Shown piece after piece: positions 43,260-56,759 of a stretch of DNA of 64,000 nucleotides. Within the stretch, counting starts at the first letter, position 1. Every line of letters starts with the position of its first letter. The notes beneath the pieces are model-generated. The model was not told the DNA's origin. It saw only the letters and a program-made list of their open reading frames with translations, and searched no databases. The DNA comes from Stromatinia cepivora (lineage: Eukaryota > Ascomycota > Leotiomycetes > Helotiales > Sclerotiniaceae). The translations under genes and the position numbers were made by a program. The DNA lies in contig RCTD01000003.1 in assembly GCA_014898415.1 (NCBI GenBank), positions 2,666,001 to 2,730,000 of the forward strand. Direction: 5' to 3'.

Positions 43260-46151
43260 TCTTGTTATCATTAGTAAGGATTATTTATTCTCTTTGGTAC
43301 TTTTATCATTAATTTCTTGTATGCATTCTGTTGTCAAGGAGGTGAAAATCATCTAAGGAATAAAATATATCAACATATGTACTCGAATCCTACTTCCGCT
43401 TTAAGTCAAAGACTCATAGGATTAATCAAGGTGCCATCATCGATTAGATAGCTGCAGATTGTGTTTACCATTATATCCATAAAGTCCCCAATTAGCATCT
43501 GCTTTTACAGAGGAACATTCCGATCTTTTCCATGGCTTTCAAAAACCTTGGGAATTGCATCAAAGTATGAGAAATCCAGCATTCTTCTCCGAATAGAATA
43601 CATCTCAAATTCCTCAATAGATGCACCTCAGAGACCACACAATACCTTCATTTCCTTAACCCAGCTTCTCAGCATTCACATATCATGGACATATGAAATA
43701 TAGTAGTTCATCACCCCAAGAAACTGATGATACATTAATATGTAAAAATTTCACAATTCTCCAGATTCTTCGAGGACCTGCAAGGAAGGAGTTCAAGAAG
43801 AAGTGTTACATCTAGGATTCGTGTACTAAAACTTGTGGGTTGTGGAATCGGGATTGGAATTGCGTTGAGATGAATCTCATATTACTGTTGTTGTTATGGT
43901 GAAGAATGTATTTGTTTTGAATGTAAGATCTTAACTGCTGTTTCTTCTTTGATGATGGTTCTGAAGGGATGAGATTCCTTTTCTTATTGTTGTTTACTCA
44001 TATTTATTTGTTGCCATTTGTCTACTACAAGAACACTCAGCAAAAATTCATATAAACGCTTCTATCAATGGATGGAATCACCCCATTAGGGGTTCAGAGT
44101 AAACTATCAATAGCTTTCACAACCAAAATATCACAGAGAGTACACCTTGAATAGGTTCCGAGCCTTGCCTACCAGGATACACATTCTTCAAACACTAGAA
44201 CTATGATTTTTATACTCCCTTCACCTTAAAAAGTATGAACTTTTACCTTAACAGATAATAATTCTTCAAAATCCTTTCAATTCTTTTGGAAGGTATGTAT
44301 AAATCTAACATATACATTCTCATTCTCATTTCCCATGACAAACTGCTGCACTTCCATATTTCTTTCAGGAGAAACCTATTATCCGTTTGGAATAAGTTCT
44401 TTTCACAGCGAATTTGGGATCTTGTGCCAAGTTCGTGGGCTGCTGTGATATGACTATATGGTAGTATTGAGTCTTTCCCTTGGATATTTGATCATTGTCA
44501 CCACATATCGTTTAACCTCTTTTGTTGTTACTTTACTGTATACTGTCACTGTAATAATTCACCACCATGTATGAATGACAGGTAGAACTTGAGATCTAAC
44601 CTCAACTTCGCCCAACATCATGGGTAATTTGCATATCATTTAGATTCTCCCACCCTAAAGTTACGAGTCCTAAATTCTTTGGGATATGTATCAGCAGTAT
44701 TGAGACTTTTGATGTAGATTTAGAAGACGCTTTATACTTCATCCATGCTAGGCGCCGTAGTGGTAGAAATTTCCATGCTGGATTGGGACAGAGGTTGGAA
44801 AGTATAAATAACGGGAGCTTCTCGCAATCCCAGCCTCCTCGTCAAACCAACTGAAGAAAAACCAACCGAGTGGACTAAGGATATCTGCCTTGCCTAGTAA
44901 TTGTCTATTTGGGAACTTGATACATGTATTTTACAATCTGACTTCACAGGAGTATCTCTGTATATTGTCAGTCTACTTCTATATTGATGTGAGGTTTTCG
45001 CTGGTGGTATTATCATTAATATCGCTGGGGCACTGTTGCTATCGGCCATCGGTGTAGCTTCGACGTTATCTCGAGAAATGGACCATGTCTAAAATCCTGA
45101 AAGACAGGTTAGAATCTATGAGCACACCAAATTTGTCTGTCCGATTTAGATATCGAAGAGTACCCCTCCAAGTCCTCATACATTGCCAAGTAGCGGGGTC
45201 GATTAGATCACGGCCTCGAAAACTCATCCGCATCCGCATGCTTTATACTCCACTCGTGCATACTAATCTTTGGTCGTATGTGTGAACCTCCTCTAGCTAC
45301 TTGCAATTGTTTAACTATTTAAACCGGCCTCACCCTCACGCAATAGTTGATAACTAAGAGCCAAGAAGCTGTAATGAACCATGAAGGGTCACATTGTTGA
45401 ATTGATGCGAGAGTTAGGTTGTGCGTCTATCAGGAGTAAAATCTCGCACCCATGGCTTGCTTTTAACTCGGAACTTTTTCCGTCAAGCAAGTTGACGCTG
45501 CCGCACTTGCACAGTTGTTGTAGATATCATTACCAACGTTTGTCCATCAACGACTTCTGTTGCTATTCTAGAGTTGCTAGAGGGTCATGCGCCCCTAATA
45601 AGCAAAGCAGCGGATTGTTATTGAATGTTGGAAGTTAAGACTGAAAATTTTCGTTTCGAGAATGGGAATCGTGAGATAGACCGGAAATTCACATTCGAAG
45701 AATCGTAATCAATACCGAGGCCGATCCACAATTCGCCTTCCCTGCATTATCCCCGGTAACACCACGAACGACTGGACATGAGCAGACCGATTCTTTACGC
45801 AGTGCATGTTTTTCGGCCGAATAATTAAAGGCATCTACCATGCTTTGCGTCGTTCAATACTCCTCAATGGAGCATGGCCTCCATACCTCGGGGCGGGAGT
45901 GGCTCCGTTCTGTACGTACTCGTCTCGTGCTGCCGGTAGTTTACCATCTTGCATTGAATACATAAGGACAACTCCACTCGCGGCCACCGGGACATTTTCC
46001 TACTCCGCATTCCTTAAGGTTGCATGTGAACGAAGGTGATTTTGGGTTAATGCTATACACGAATTGGAGCATGAAAAAACAGAAAAAAAGAGCTATTCCA
46101 TAACTAGAATATCAAAAATAGGGTTGGTAAGCAAGTTATGCTTCGTCCGCT
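43260..46151. other. Long stretch without a supported gene
   Basis: Frames such as 43461-43703, 45381-45638 and 45806-46039 (+) are 77-85 codons, without domain or exon partners. An ATG exon of 21 codons on the minus strand near 43880 with a CTTGCAG acceptor downstream could belong to another tiny spliced gene, but the frame closes. I see nothing firm. Confidence 0.35.
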
Positions 46152-46475
46152 ATTGTCTCACACATATGGAGGACGCCTTGAGTATGGATGCGATTATAGG
46201 GCTTTACAGGATATTAGCATTGTGAAAGGACTTTAATCTTAATACCCGGACTATCTAATCAGTGTTAAGCGAGTTTACAAGAATTAGTGTATGACGAATT
46301 CATTTAATTTCGAATGAAATTATAAGGTTTGAATAGTTTAAGCTTAATTAAACACTAACTTTTAGCATCGATTTGATGGGCTAAGGTGCATTGCATTATA
46401 GTGCTTATATCCTGTAAGGCCCTTATAGTCACATCCGTACTCAAGGCATCCTCCATCCGATGCGTAAGATACAAT
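46152..46475. mobile_element. 324-bp inverted-repeat element (MITE or foldback type)
   Basis: Arms 46152-46214 and 46407-46475 are inverted copies sharing ATGGAGGA(C/T)GCCTTGAGTA and TTACAGGATAT. Most differences are C/T or G/A transitions, as expected of RIP-type decay. The interior (about 190 bp) is A+T-rich and non-coding. No target duplication was identified. The region to its right (to about 46,790) has loosely similar words and may be another decayed copy. Confidence 0.6.
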
Positions 46476-47058
46476 GAGACCTATTCAGTCCCGAGATATT
46501 TTTGCTTTGAAACCCTTCGAAAAATAGACGGAATATGAGTTATGCCTGGACAGATGTGGAACATACCGTTGTCTGTGCTAGGTAGGGTGCACGATATGAT
46601 TATAAGGTTTTAGTGATTCATAGCCTACAGGTTCTAATCCAAGACGGACTGATTGCCTTTATGGTACCTATGTGCCTCGCCTTGGACTACCAATCACCCT
46701 CACACCGTTCCCCTATATGTAATCAAACGCTACCTTTTAGATTAGTTATATAGTATTATAAGCACTTATCTTCAGTGATATCGACAACTTGTTGGTATCT
46801 TTACACGTGTTCAGCCACCTCGAAACTCCACCACATGGTGGACCATACTCTAAAGAAATAGACCCGATGCTCCACAGCCAACTACACATCCACGACATCG
46901 CAGGAAAGAAATATGGGCTCACCGTGCGTCAAATTTACTTGAGTACGTACCAGCTGTGTGATAGAAGGGGAAAGAAGAAGTTTCTTCATTAATCACTACT
47001 TCTACTCTCCAATCAATTCAATCTTACTACACTGACGATCATCACATCACACTTCATC

Positions 47059-48047
47059 ATGAACGCTATTCTTGAGAACTTACCAAACGGTCATGACTCC
47101 AAGCCCAGTCAAGGTGTCCTAGCATACAGAGCGCCTTCCCTCTTGCACCTCATCGAGCACGTGATGCCATCCGTGATGCTCACGATTGAAAGATTCCACC
47201 TCTCATTGGATTATTCGTCAGTTTACTTTTTCTACTTATCGCAAAGGTAGCAGCTCAGTTGGGTTATGATTTTGTGTGGATTGATTGGGAACATACTTCT
47301 ATGAGTGTTGAAACTATGAACCAAATGGTTCACAATGTTCAATTTATGAGTGAAGGAAAGAGTTTTGCTATTGTTCGGTATGTATTCACATTCAGTCTGC
47401 AATGATACAACAATTCTAACAAATACCATAGTGTTCCAGGTCATGATCACGCATCTATAGGTTATGCTTTAGATGCTGGAGCCTCCATTCTCGTTCCACA
47501 AGTCGATACAGTCGAACAAGCCAAGCACATCGTTTCATCTGCCAAATTCGGAGCCGTACGTAATGGTACTCGTTCAGCTCCTCCTGCCCGCTTTCTAATA
47601 GGTATCTCCGATACCACCATCGACCCCACCAAATCCATCTGGGAAAACGTAAACAACCAAGCCGCCTTAATCATCCAAATCGAAACTCTCTGAGGAATCC
47701 AAAATCTTGATGCTATCCTCACGGAATGTGGTGAATACATTGATTCGGTCTGGCTCGGACCTTTAGATGCGCGTATTAGTATGGGTTTTTCTGGTATATG
47801 GGGTGATGAGAAGGAATGGAATGATGCGGTAGCTTTGTATGAGGGTACGCTGGCGAAACATAATAAGCCTGCCAGTGGGATAGCCATAGGTTCCTCTATA
47901 GAAATTAAACTAGGAGCAGCGAGGGGAAAGAGTTTTGTGGTTACTGGAAGTGATATATTCCCTTTGATGACGCAAGCCGGCGAGGCGATAGAGATGCGTC
48001 AACACTTGGTGGCTCATGATCATAGTGGGATCTACAAGAAGTTGTGA
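47059..48047 (+). pseudogene. HpcH/HpaI-type aldolase (PEP/pyruvate barrel) pseudogene
   Basis: Class II 2-keto-acid aldolases of this family cleave or form 4-hydroxy-2-oxo acids. Remains of the whole protein are visible: an N-terminal MNAILENLPNGHDSKPSQGV and LAYRAPSLL, the conserved VAAQLGYDFVWIDWEH, then after an intact 54-nt intron (47378-47431) VPGHDHASIGYALDAGASIL and VPQVDTVEQAKHIVSSAKFG, IIQIETL...GIQNLDAIL and SVWLGPLDARISMGF. It is broken by a frameshift near 47145, a TGA at 47187-47189 in the shifted frame and a TGA at 47691-47693. The rest of the frame is well kept, so inactivation looks recent. The 3' half (47765-48047) is still open. A TGA read-through system is not suggested. 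Confidence 0.8.
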
Positions 48048-49077
48048 GAGAAGGAAGGGAAATCGCGTATAATTTGAAGTTAGGAGATGCTTGAGCACAA
48101 ATTGTAAATGGAGATTAGACCTGTCAAAAATTGAAATATCCCCACCCAACCAAGCCATGTGTCACCCAAGCCACGATCCGTAGCCGAATATAAAAACGAT
48201 CAAGTGGTCCATCTTATTTCATCCAGAACCAAACTGTTACGCGTGCCTTTTCCGGATTCCAGGAGAATCAGAGGGAAATCACAAGAGTAGCTAGATACGA
48301 TGCCACCGTCGCAAAAGTCTATTATCAAAATATTTGAGTCTCTGAAACTGTGGTCTTTTTTCGGTTGCCTATTGCCGAATATCATTTATATATTGTCAAT
48401 ATATCGCTTGCTCGTTCCTTATATTGTCATCACAAACATGTACCATCATAACTTCCTAGTTTCTCGCTAATTTCCATACGACGGTAGACAACTCGTATCA
48501 CTACTTCATAATCCCGTAAAATCGTCTTGAATATCTGACTGAAAGAGCAAAAATATCCCACTTCATTATTTGGAAGGCCATATCCCTTCATCTGGCGATG
48601 TATCATCTTATTATCTTTCAAAGTTAATTGGGAATCCCCATATTTTATACTCCAGGAAAGCTCTTAAGATTTTTTTTCGGACTGCTTCGGTGAACGCTTG
48701 TGTAGAATCGAAATCATGAAGTGTTGAAGATAAAATGGAAATCTTGTTCATGATCACTACTATATGTGGGAATTAAGTCCCCCACACATTACTAGACTAT
48801 AAAGATCTCGGTGATTTAGCTTTATACTGTAAATTTCTGCCAAAAAAGGAACGATCTGGAGAGAATAGGATGGTGGTGACTTGTGATAACTTCTGTTCCG
48901 CTGGTTTTAGTCGTCTGGAGAACTTTGTGCTGAGTTGTGGTTTGTGTATAGCTGAGAGATTGAGGTGTTTTCATTGTTGGTTTATTCTCGAATATGTTGA
49001 GGTATCTCTAAACTCAATGATAATAATGACTTTCAAGCTACACAGTTGCCGAAGGAACTCTATTCATCGTATTCTCA
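48048..49077. other. Intergenic, no gene seen
   Basis: Right of the aldolase pseudogene. Nothing codes convincingly. Confidence 0.4.
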
Positions 49078-49446
49078 TCACCGACAACTATCCCCATTCT
49101 TTTGTTTCCTTCTACCATATCGATGACTAAATCCAATTTTGGTCATGCAGTATTCTCGGACTGCGAACAAGCAAGACCATAAACCCTTCCCAGATGAATA
49201 GTTCCATAAATTATTAAAGTATACAAAAACATCTACCCGGTCTTTTATACACCTCATACTCTTTGCATTCTTTTTCGAACTGGATTGATTAAGGTTACTA
49301 CACTCGCTTAAATCACCGTCAGAACAGACAGAAAATTGAACAGCCATTATAAAATAATGCCATTTTGATCTTTCAGGTACTGCATACCGTGAGTAGAATT
49401 CTAAGCACACCCCGCATGGTGGAATGAAGCTCTTTGTGTCACGCAT
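49078..49446 (-). CDS. Possible orphan ORF, 122 aa
   Basis: ATG-started frame without introns, beginning MRDTKSFIPPCGVCLEFYSR and ending GRRKQKNGDSCR. Seven cysteines are scattered (GVCLE, SVCSDG, SECSNL, WSCLFAV). No signal peptide is apparent. It stands in gene-poor, A+T-rich DNA and could be chance, but is the longest ATG frame for several kb. Confidence 0.3.
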   Translation of the reverse strand: MRDTKSFIPPCGVCLEFYSRYAVPERSKWHYFIMAVQFSVCSDGDLSECSNLNQSSSKKNAKSMRCIKDRVDVFVYFNNLWNYSSGKGLWSCLFAVREYCMTKIGFSHRYGRRKQKNGDSCR

Positions 49447-50689
49447 TTTTATGTGGAAATACGTGTTTAAAAGCTAGCTAGTCACTGCGTCATGTTGTGT
49501 GAGGGAAGTATATTTACTCTCTCATTGCCACTTTCTATCAGCCAGGAATATATGCGGTTTAGATTTTTCTTGGGCAGTCATCGTCGTATACGTTGTCGCC
49601 GTCGATTATTCTCGGCTGGAAAACTGCTATCCCTTCATTACTATTCACCATTCATCATTCACCAGCGTTCTAGTCAATGTAGAAGTTGAGTCTAGGCTAG
49701 AAAATGTGAATCAACATTTCTGTATTAAACCCATTATCGGATAAAGAACTCGAAACTCCAAGCCAGGGATATGAGAAATTGTGACGGACTTTGTAGGTCT
49801 TTTCTGTCAATTTCAAACTGTAAGAATTATTCATCCTTTTATAGATTGATGAGCTAGAAGGTCATAGTGAATAGCGCGAATTCGGGAGGATTTTGGTTAT
49901 TACCAATAAACAGACAGCTTGGAGGCTAAATGGGAGAGATGGGGAGGATAGTAGTGATCTTGAATATTACATGCACAGATAACATTGAAGTAGGCGGTAG
50001 GAAGAGATTTTCTGGACGGAGTCCCGGTATTTTTGAAGGCTATCTTGATATAGAAATATTAGAAAACAGGAGGAGCATAGTCAAAGACTAAACATATTAG
50101 TTGAGGAAATATATGGGAATTCGGAAGGTGGATTCATCGACTCTCATTCAGGATTCCCCAAAACCCTTCCATGCGAGTTTGGCTCGCGAGAAAGGGTATT
50201 ATTATTACAAGAAAATCCGTCTGAGTTGAGACTGGTTTCATTTGCGTATATGATTTTGGTATGATACCGGCTGTTCTTCATGAGAGATACCTCATTTGTG
50301 CTATCGTAAAAGCATTTCCGAACATAAATCCTATCCGTGACTTATTGCGACGTAGATACCATGCCGTGAACGATCATCTGCAGGCATAGGTAAAAAAATA
50401 TTGTAGATAAGGCGTGGGAGTACTCACGTCTACTAGCTACTACACGCCTAGGTAAATCGTAGGATCGATCCAACGATCGGTTGCCGGTGAGGAACTTTTC
50501 TCCCAGTCCCATCCAGAGACTACTAAGTAACGAGTGAATCCTGATAGCCCAGTTTCCTGTCACGTAATTGGCACACTTCCGCCATATTTTGACTTTAAAA
50601 TCTACAAGAATGAGTAGCTTCTGAGCAGCTTCTGACATTCCCTAAAGGACCTTAAAATACTTCCTATACAGACTTCCGAATCCTTCTTA
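49447..50689. other. Intergenic, no gene seen
   Basis: Short frames only. No repeats of note. Confidence 0.35.
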
Positions 50690-51890
50690 AAAGGACCCCA
50701 AATTTATATAAGAGGAATATCATATATATATATTTATTAAACAAAAATAAAAAAACGAGACTGTTAATATTTAAAGAATAATATATATAAGAAAATCATA
50801 TATTCCGAATTCGGCAAAAGTGAAGTTATTACTACTTCGAACTACAATCACAATTTTAATCTTAATTATTTTTTTTATTTTTTTTTATTCAAATCATTCA
50901 TTTTATCATTATACCACGAAAATCATATTTATAAAGAATATATTCATTTTCAAATATATATAGATTTAATTAAAAATTATTAGAGATCACGAATAAATAA
51001 TAAAAGATCTTAAATATAAAAAAGCAATAACTCATAAGCTATAAGAGAATAGACAATATAAGATTATAATAGTAAAAGTGAAAATCAGAGTAATATTAAT
51101 ATAATTATAATAATAATAGTGAATTAAGCTATAGAATCAAAAACCTTTTAATTCGGGGCCTACAGTCTTTATTTATGCTTTTTCTTGATTCTTTAATACG
51201 TTAGAATAATATAGCTTTTTCGTCATACCCCTGTATTCGTCGAATAAAGATTCTTTATATGAATTAGTCTGTTTTCGTATTATAGATTGTTTTCAGCCTT
51301 ATTAGCCGCAAACGGCTAGTTAATTGTTTTCGGCTTCAAAATAACGCTTTCGAATATTAAACTGGATTCAGTCGTATTATATACGTTTTCGGCTATTCGA
51401 TACTTTCAGTACATTCTATATACGTATTCGCATTCTTGCTTTTTCGTATAGTGATGTATTTTCGAAGGTTCGAATTGTTATATAATGTATTTCGAAGATT
51501 CGAGCTGAATTGAAGTGAATCACCAATAGGATTCCGAATGAAATAATATATTATTAAATAATATAATATGAAATATGATTTCTTTTTCAATCATATAATA
51601 TTTTATATAATGAATAATGATATTATAGATTTATATAAAATATTAATATATATATAGACCTTTAAATATAAATATTAAAGTGATTAAAAGAGTTTTTATT
51701 ATAATATTAAAAACAACAAAAACTAATGATTTTAGTTTAAAACTAAAATCATTAATCTAAATTTTAAAGAATTGAAGAGTATAATATTCTTTATAAATAT
51801 ATTAATTTTGAAGATCATTAATTAAAAAATATAAAGTTCATTTTGGATTCATTTATTCTTTCAATAAGATCATTATAATCTTTATTTTTA
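50690..51890. other. A+T-rich block, RIP-like
   Basis: Very high A+T, with long alternations such as ATATATAT and almost no coding frames over 60 codons. Such blocks in filamentous ascomycetes usually derive from transposons mutated by repeat-induced point mutation. No element can be recognised by eye. Confidence 0.55.
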
Positions 51891-52860
51891 TGAAAAACCA
51901 TGAAAAGTATACAGGGGAAGTATTTCTAGCTCCCTTAGGGATTATGGGAGAATAATCAAAGTATCTAAATAAAATATGGTTCTAGTTCTAAACTCAATAA
52001 AAACACTATTCATGGCAGGACTTGAGGAAATCCTCGGTACATCGATATATCAACCACTTAATCAATTGATAAATATCTTTATTCCCAAAAGCCCAAAAGC
52101 TTTATCTGGAAACCTGCATACCAATTTTTTACCATCAACTCATTTTCCATCATCAAAAATCACAATACTACTCCGACTTGATCACTGTCACAGAAATAAT
52201 TATCAAAACAACCCCATACAATAACTCGAAATCCATTATCTTATTCTTGATTGATACCTACTACTCAGCGCAGAAAAAGCTACCAATACAAATGCGTCTT
52301 TGAAAATTTAATATCTGAGACTCTGTATCCCTCTTTTGATTCTTTCCTGTGGTTTCATGTAGATTCAGATCCTCTGATACATGGGTTATTTTATAGCGTT
52401 ATGTTGTGTTTTTAGATTATCTCAGAGAATGCACAGCTGAAGGATGATAAAGTCAATGTCGTTAAAGCTATTTCTTTATTTGATAAAATTGGGCACCAAT
52501 TCGCGATGTCAGAATCAACAAATCCGAGAGGAAGTGGTAACTATGGAATTATCTTATGATAAATAACCCTGTGGCATCCTTAAAAGTAAACTTTTTTCGA
52601 TGTCTGAAGGGTCACCAGATTGTGTTTGAACGAGTAATGGCCCCGGGAGAACTCAACAGCTATCATTGTTCACAGCAGTAAACTAACATTTGTTGTCTTT
52701 CCCAGAAAATTAGATCTTGCTGTCGCGTATCCAGATTATCATCCATCTTCTCGAGTTACTGCTTTTTCAAATATTTTTACTACTATCATCCGTACTTCTG
52801 CTGATTAGACGCTGTGCCCCTCAAATCATTGAGGATTAAATCCATATCAAAAAATATAGT

Positions 52861-53316
52861 TCAACTACCCTCAAGTAGACCGGTCTGGAAACGACGGCCT
52901 TGCTGCTTTGCTTTGCTATCTTCCCTTAAGACTAAACTTATACCTACAAGTCCCACAACTCCCAATAGAAACAATATATATTCCAATCTGGAGTGAACTA
53001 GATATTTTCATACTCCACGAAGAAACATGTGAATAAAGTTGAGAAGCAAGATATTTTCATAGCTGAATGAGATCCTTCCGGTCGAAGAAAATAATCGTAT
53101 TACTCTGTGAGAGAACTTAGTGTCGAATTTCACTTGAGAATCGATTATATAAAAGAGTCATGGTTCTTTTCTATAGGACAATATTGACGGGGAAAGAAGT
53201 AAAGTAGAGCGAAGGTTTCTGAAGGATCTCATTGACTCTCATGGTAATAAACTGAGACTTGAGAATGACAACTATTTCTCACCAGACCAACTATTTCCGC
53301 TACTATCACCACCCAT
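52861..53316 (-). CDS. Tiny spliced single-pass membrane protein, 56 aa
   Basis: Exons 53316-53283 and 52997-52861 with a 285-nt intron (donor GTGAGA, acceptor ATATCTAG), in phase. It reads MGGDSSGNSWS, then VHSRLEYILFLLGVVGLVGI, SLVLREDSKAKQQGRRFQTG and LLEGS. One transmembrane helix at about residues 17-33, polar tail positive. No family recognised. The second exon's hydrophobic-then-basic layout looks genuine. The first exon is short, so another start is possible. Confidence 0.38.
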
Positions 53317-53414
53317 CAAGATATATTATATTCTCAGCTCACTATAATGGCCATATATCAATAACATCAAATCAAAACGTCAACAAAAGTGATAACAATC
53401 ACTTATACGCTTAG

Positions 53415-53888
53415 TCATCTACCTGATAATTTCTCTAAACTCAACTCACTCAAGAAACTCTCCTTGATGGCCATGGCCGCTCCAAGATACTCCGCTGCTC
53501 TCTCGCAGCCAAGGCAGATACTCAGACCCTTACATACTTGCCTAGCCTTTTCCCATTTGCCCAAGTTTTCTTGAAGATCTCTTGAGAGTTTACGGTGAAT
53601 TTATCCCCCAATACCCATTAACGCTATCTACAACCAAATCCTCCTCCCCTTCCTCTCCAGCTTCCCCTTCCTCTAAATATTCCAACTATCCCGAGAACCA
53701 TCTTACCCAAAACTAAAAAATTCGAAGTCTATAAAAACAAACATCTGGCTCTCATGATAATGCACGATACAAGTATCATGACTTTCAATTTTTTGAAGAA
53801 TGGTCTCTATAGTCGTTCTGTAGCCTATACTCGAGTAAAGACTTCTGAAATGAGTGAGTGGTCTTTTTCCTGGGTTGGGAATTTTCAT
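53415..53888 (-). CDS. Short spliced protein, 115 aa, unrecognised
   Basis: Exons 53888-53707 and 53580-53415 with a 126-nt intron (donor GTAAGA, acceptor CTCAAG) in phase. It starts MKIPNPGKRPLTHFRSLYSS and contains KIESHDTCIVHYHESQMFVF. The second exon is GDLQENLGKWEKARQVCKGL, then SICLGCERAAEYLGAAMAIK and ESFLSELSLEKLSGR, predicted helical, with three Cys. Upstream AG sites could give a longer second exon, but those frames contain stops. No family recognised. Confidence 0.4.
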
Positions 53889-54729
53889 GAGGGTTAAGGT
53901 TGAGAAGGATTGGATTGGTTTGGTTTGATGATATGTAATAAGAATCGGTGATAGACAATGCTGCTACTCCTATCGATGATGTGACTAAAAAGCATATATG
54001 GATGGCAAAAATCGAGAAGAAATGACGGTAATAATATCATCAGATGACAGGATAAAGAAAGAAGTTTCAACAAGAGTTATCTTTCTAACCATCCCCCTGG
54101 AAGCCCAACATCCAAAATTTAGAAACTCTAAAGTAGAATCCCCACTAATTCCTTCCAAGGTTGAACATCAATCTTGTTATGGATGATTGATGATTTGAGT
54201 GTAATATTTATATTCACATGCACTTGTATAATATTCTTTTCCGCATCTAGTGAATACTATATACCACATATCATCCACACAAAACTCCTCCATCATAACC
54301 CCTATAGCTACACAACTAAGCAAAACACATCTGTTTAGATCCCATCACATACCTCATCATACATCTCTCGAGCTAAATAAGTCCAACATCCTCACCCCCA
54401 TCCCCATCCCCATCCCCTACTTCGCAACCAAACCAAAAAATCCAATAAGGTCGATACACATTACAAGGATCCGGAATCAGAATCTCGGGAGCAATGAAGT
54501 GCGAAATGTGAAGTGTAATATTCGAGAATTTTCAAGATATGAAATGAATTACTACATTACGCCCAGATAACCCGAGATTTTGTAACATTACATCTATCTC
54601 GTCTCTTTACTCCTGGTGATATGATTAAATTGGTAGTATCATGAGGGAATATATGATATTTGCGGGATTGTTGATTATATTAGTCTAGTGTTTACTTAAG
54701 ACTCATTGCTTCGGAGTTTTAAAGATTGA
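53889..54729. other. Intergenic, no gene seen
   Basis: Only short frames. A+T content rises to the right. Confidence 0.35.
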
Positions 54730-55880
54730 TTGGTTTTTTTAAACAAACTCCTTATAGAGAATCCAGAAGATCATCTTTTAAATATTGATTTTTTGTCGAA
54801 CCCGACCATTATTTAATATGATAATTTTTTTGATATTGAAATTATAAAAGATTTAAAATATTTTTTAATTTATTTTAATCAATATTAATTTATTTTATAA
54901 ATTCGTTACTTTTTATAAATTTTATTTTATTTTCGGATTTACAAAATAATTATGTTTTTAATATATTCTAATACTATTTTGAAATGGTATTCTCAATACT
55001 CAATCCAAATTATAATTGAAATATCAAAATTAAAATAAATTTAAATTTTCAAAAAGTATAAGATAAATTACTTTTAGAATATATATATATATTAATTTAA
55101 TTTATAAAGTATAATATAGATATAATTGTTTTACATAATTAAATAACAAAATAATAATCAAATCTGATAAAAAATCAATATTTAGAAGACAGTCTTCTAA
55201 ACGCTTCGGACAAACAATTTATAATCACATGACGTAATAGGTGGGTCGGGGTGAAACTAGACTATTGATTATATAACTCGGCTTTACATGTCACTTTGCA
55301 CATTAAATGTAGAGTCTTCACTATCGGTTGAGTTTGATTATATAAGAATTTCTAATAAGTTTATTAAATCACTTAATAATATTAACCGAACCGATGGTTA
55401 TATGATCACGGGATATATTAATAATATAATTTAATATTATTAAATTTTATTATTATATGAAATTTCGATTATATATCATATTAGAATGATTTATAATGGA
55501 ATAGAATGTGATGGAAGCGTATAGCACTTTCTTATTTCTAAGGTTAAATATTATTGATTACTATTTCATTTCATTATATAAAATAATTCTATAAGATTCG
55601 ATTTAAATCGATCTTATTTATAATCATAGAATATTATAGAATTTTATAGAATCCTATCAAATATTATAAATAAGAAGATTTTCTTCAAAGAATTCTTCTG
55701 AAAAACAAGCAAAATAAATTCAATATTCAATACACTCATATTTTGACTTCAATCATTATATATTCGATCACCCTTTTAAGCTATATAACTAAGTCTTCCA
55801 CTATAATAATAGTGAATAATATTATTATTATATTATTCATTATTATTAACCGATCAACCTCCTCCAAGAGATTATATATT
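54730..55880. other. A+T-rich block, RIP-like
   Basis: As in the block at 50.7 kb: long A/T runs and no coding frames. A likely transposon graveyard, with no element identifiable by eye. Confidence 0.5.
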
Positions 55881-56759
55881 TATCTATGCCTCTATGCTTG
55901 TACAGTAAACCAAATATCCCCCAGATATCACTACCTCGACAGAATTTCAAATTCCGAATCATGAGATGCCTTTTGCTGGAAGGAGAGAATGAGAAAACAA
56001 GTTTCTGGACCGAATATTTCAGGAATTGAGGCTTAATCACACAAATTATACATGGGAAATTGAGAGGTAAATTAAATATACACCATCCAGATCCAAAAAA
56101 CCTAGTAGCTCCTAGACATACTTGAGTTTATTGGTGTATGTTGCTCTGGGAAGCAAATCAAGACCGTGCTTCGAATTCCAGTCCAGTAACTCTATATGCA
56201 TCTATTCGTTCTTTCAAAATCACAGCACTAGCACAGATATCCATCGAGGTAATTATCGAAAAGCTGGTGGGGGTCGGTATAAATATATTATCTTATTTCG
56301 CATTGCATGTTTAAAGATTCATACAGACAAGGACATATTGATAGAAATGATAGGTATTCATCTCGACGCGGAGACGCGGAGACCAAAAAATACCTTTTAT
56401 CGTATCATTGAAATGATTTGACGATACGAAGAATTCTCTATCATGCACTCGATTAATTTAAAGCATTGATGTATAACTATTTGAGATCAGAAGTCTTTAA
56501 TGAGACATTCCTGTTGATGTATTCTCATGTATATATATGGTAGTTTCATCACCGGTGTTTATTTAGGAGGGACAAAGACCAACTACCCGTTACCATGGAC
56601 ATAGAATTTCCTGAAGTCGCACGGGAATAGGGAAATGGCGATAGAGACAAGTTACAAAAGCGCTCGACAGCAAGACATCGAGGAAATTATAGGAGAGATG
56701 GTATTCACGCCTTCGTGGTCAATATGATACGAGTATATCAATAAAGACAATAAATCATT

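Noticed and set aside
45085..46039. Three plus ORFs of 66-85 codons, considered as a broken gene
   Set aside because: No shared frame, splice sites or recognisable motif link them.
47059..47250. Separate 63-codon gene at the start of the aldolase region
   Set aside because: Its second half is the aldolase read out of frame after the 1-nt shift near 47145, so it is part of the pseudogene.
53389..53574. Plus ORF of 61 codons
   Set aside because: Opposite the second exon of the minus-strand spliced gene at 53415-53888, which has better coding character.
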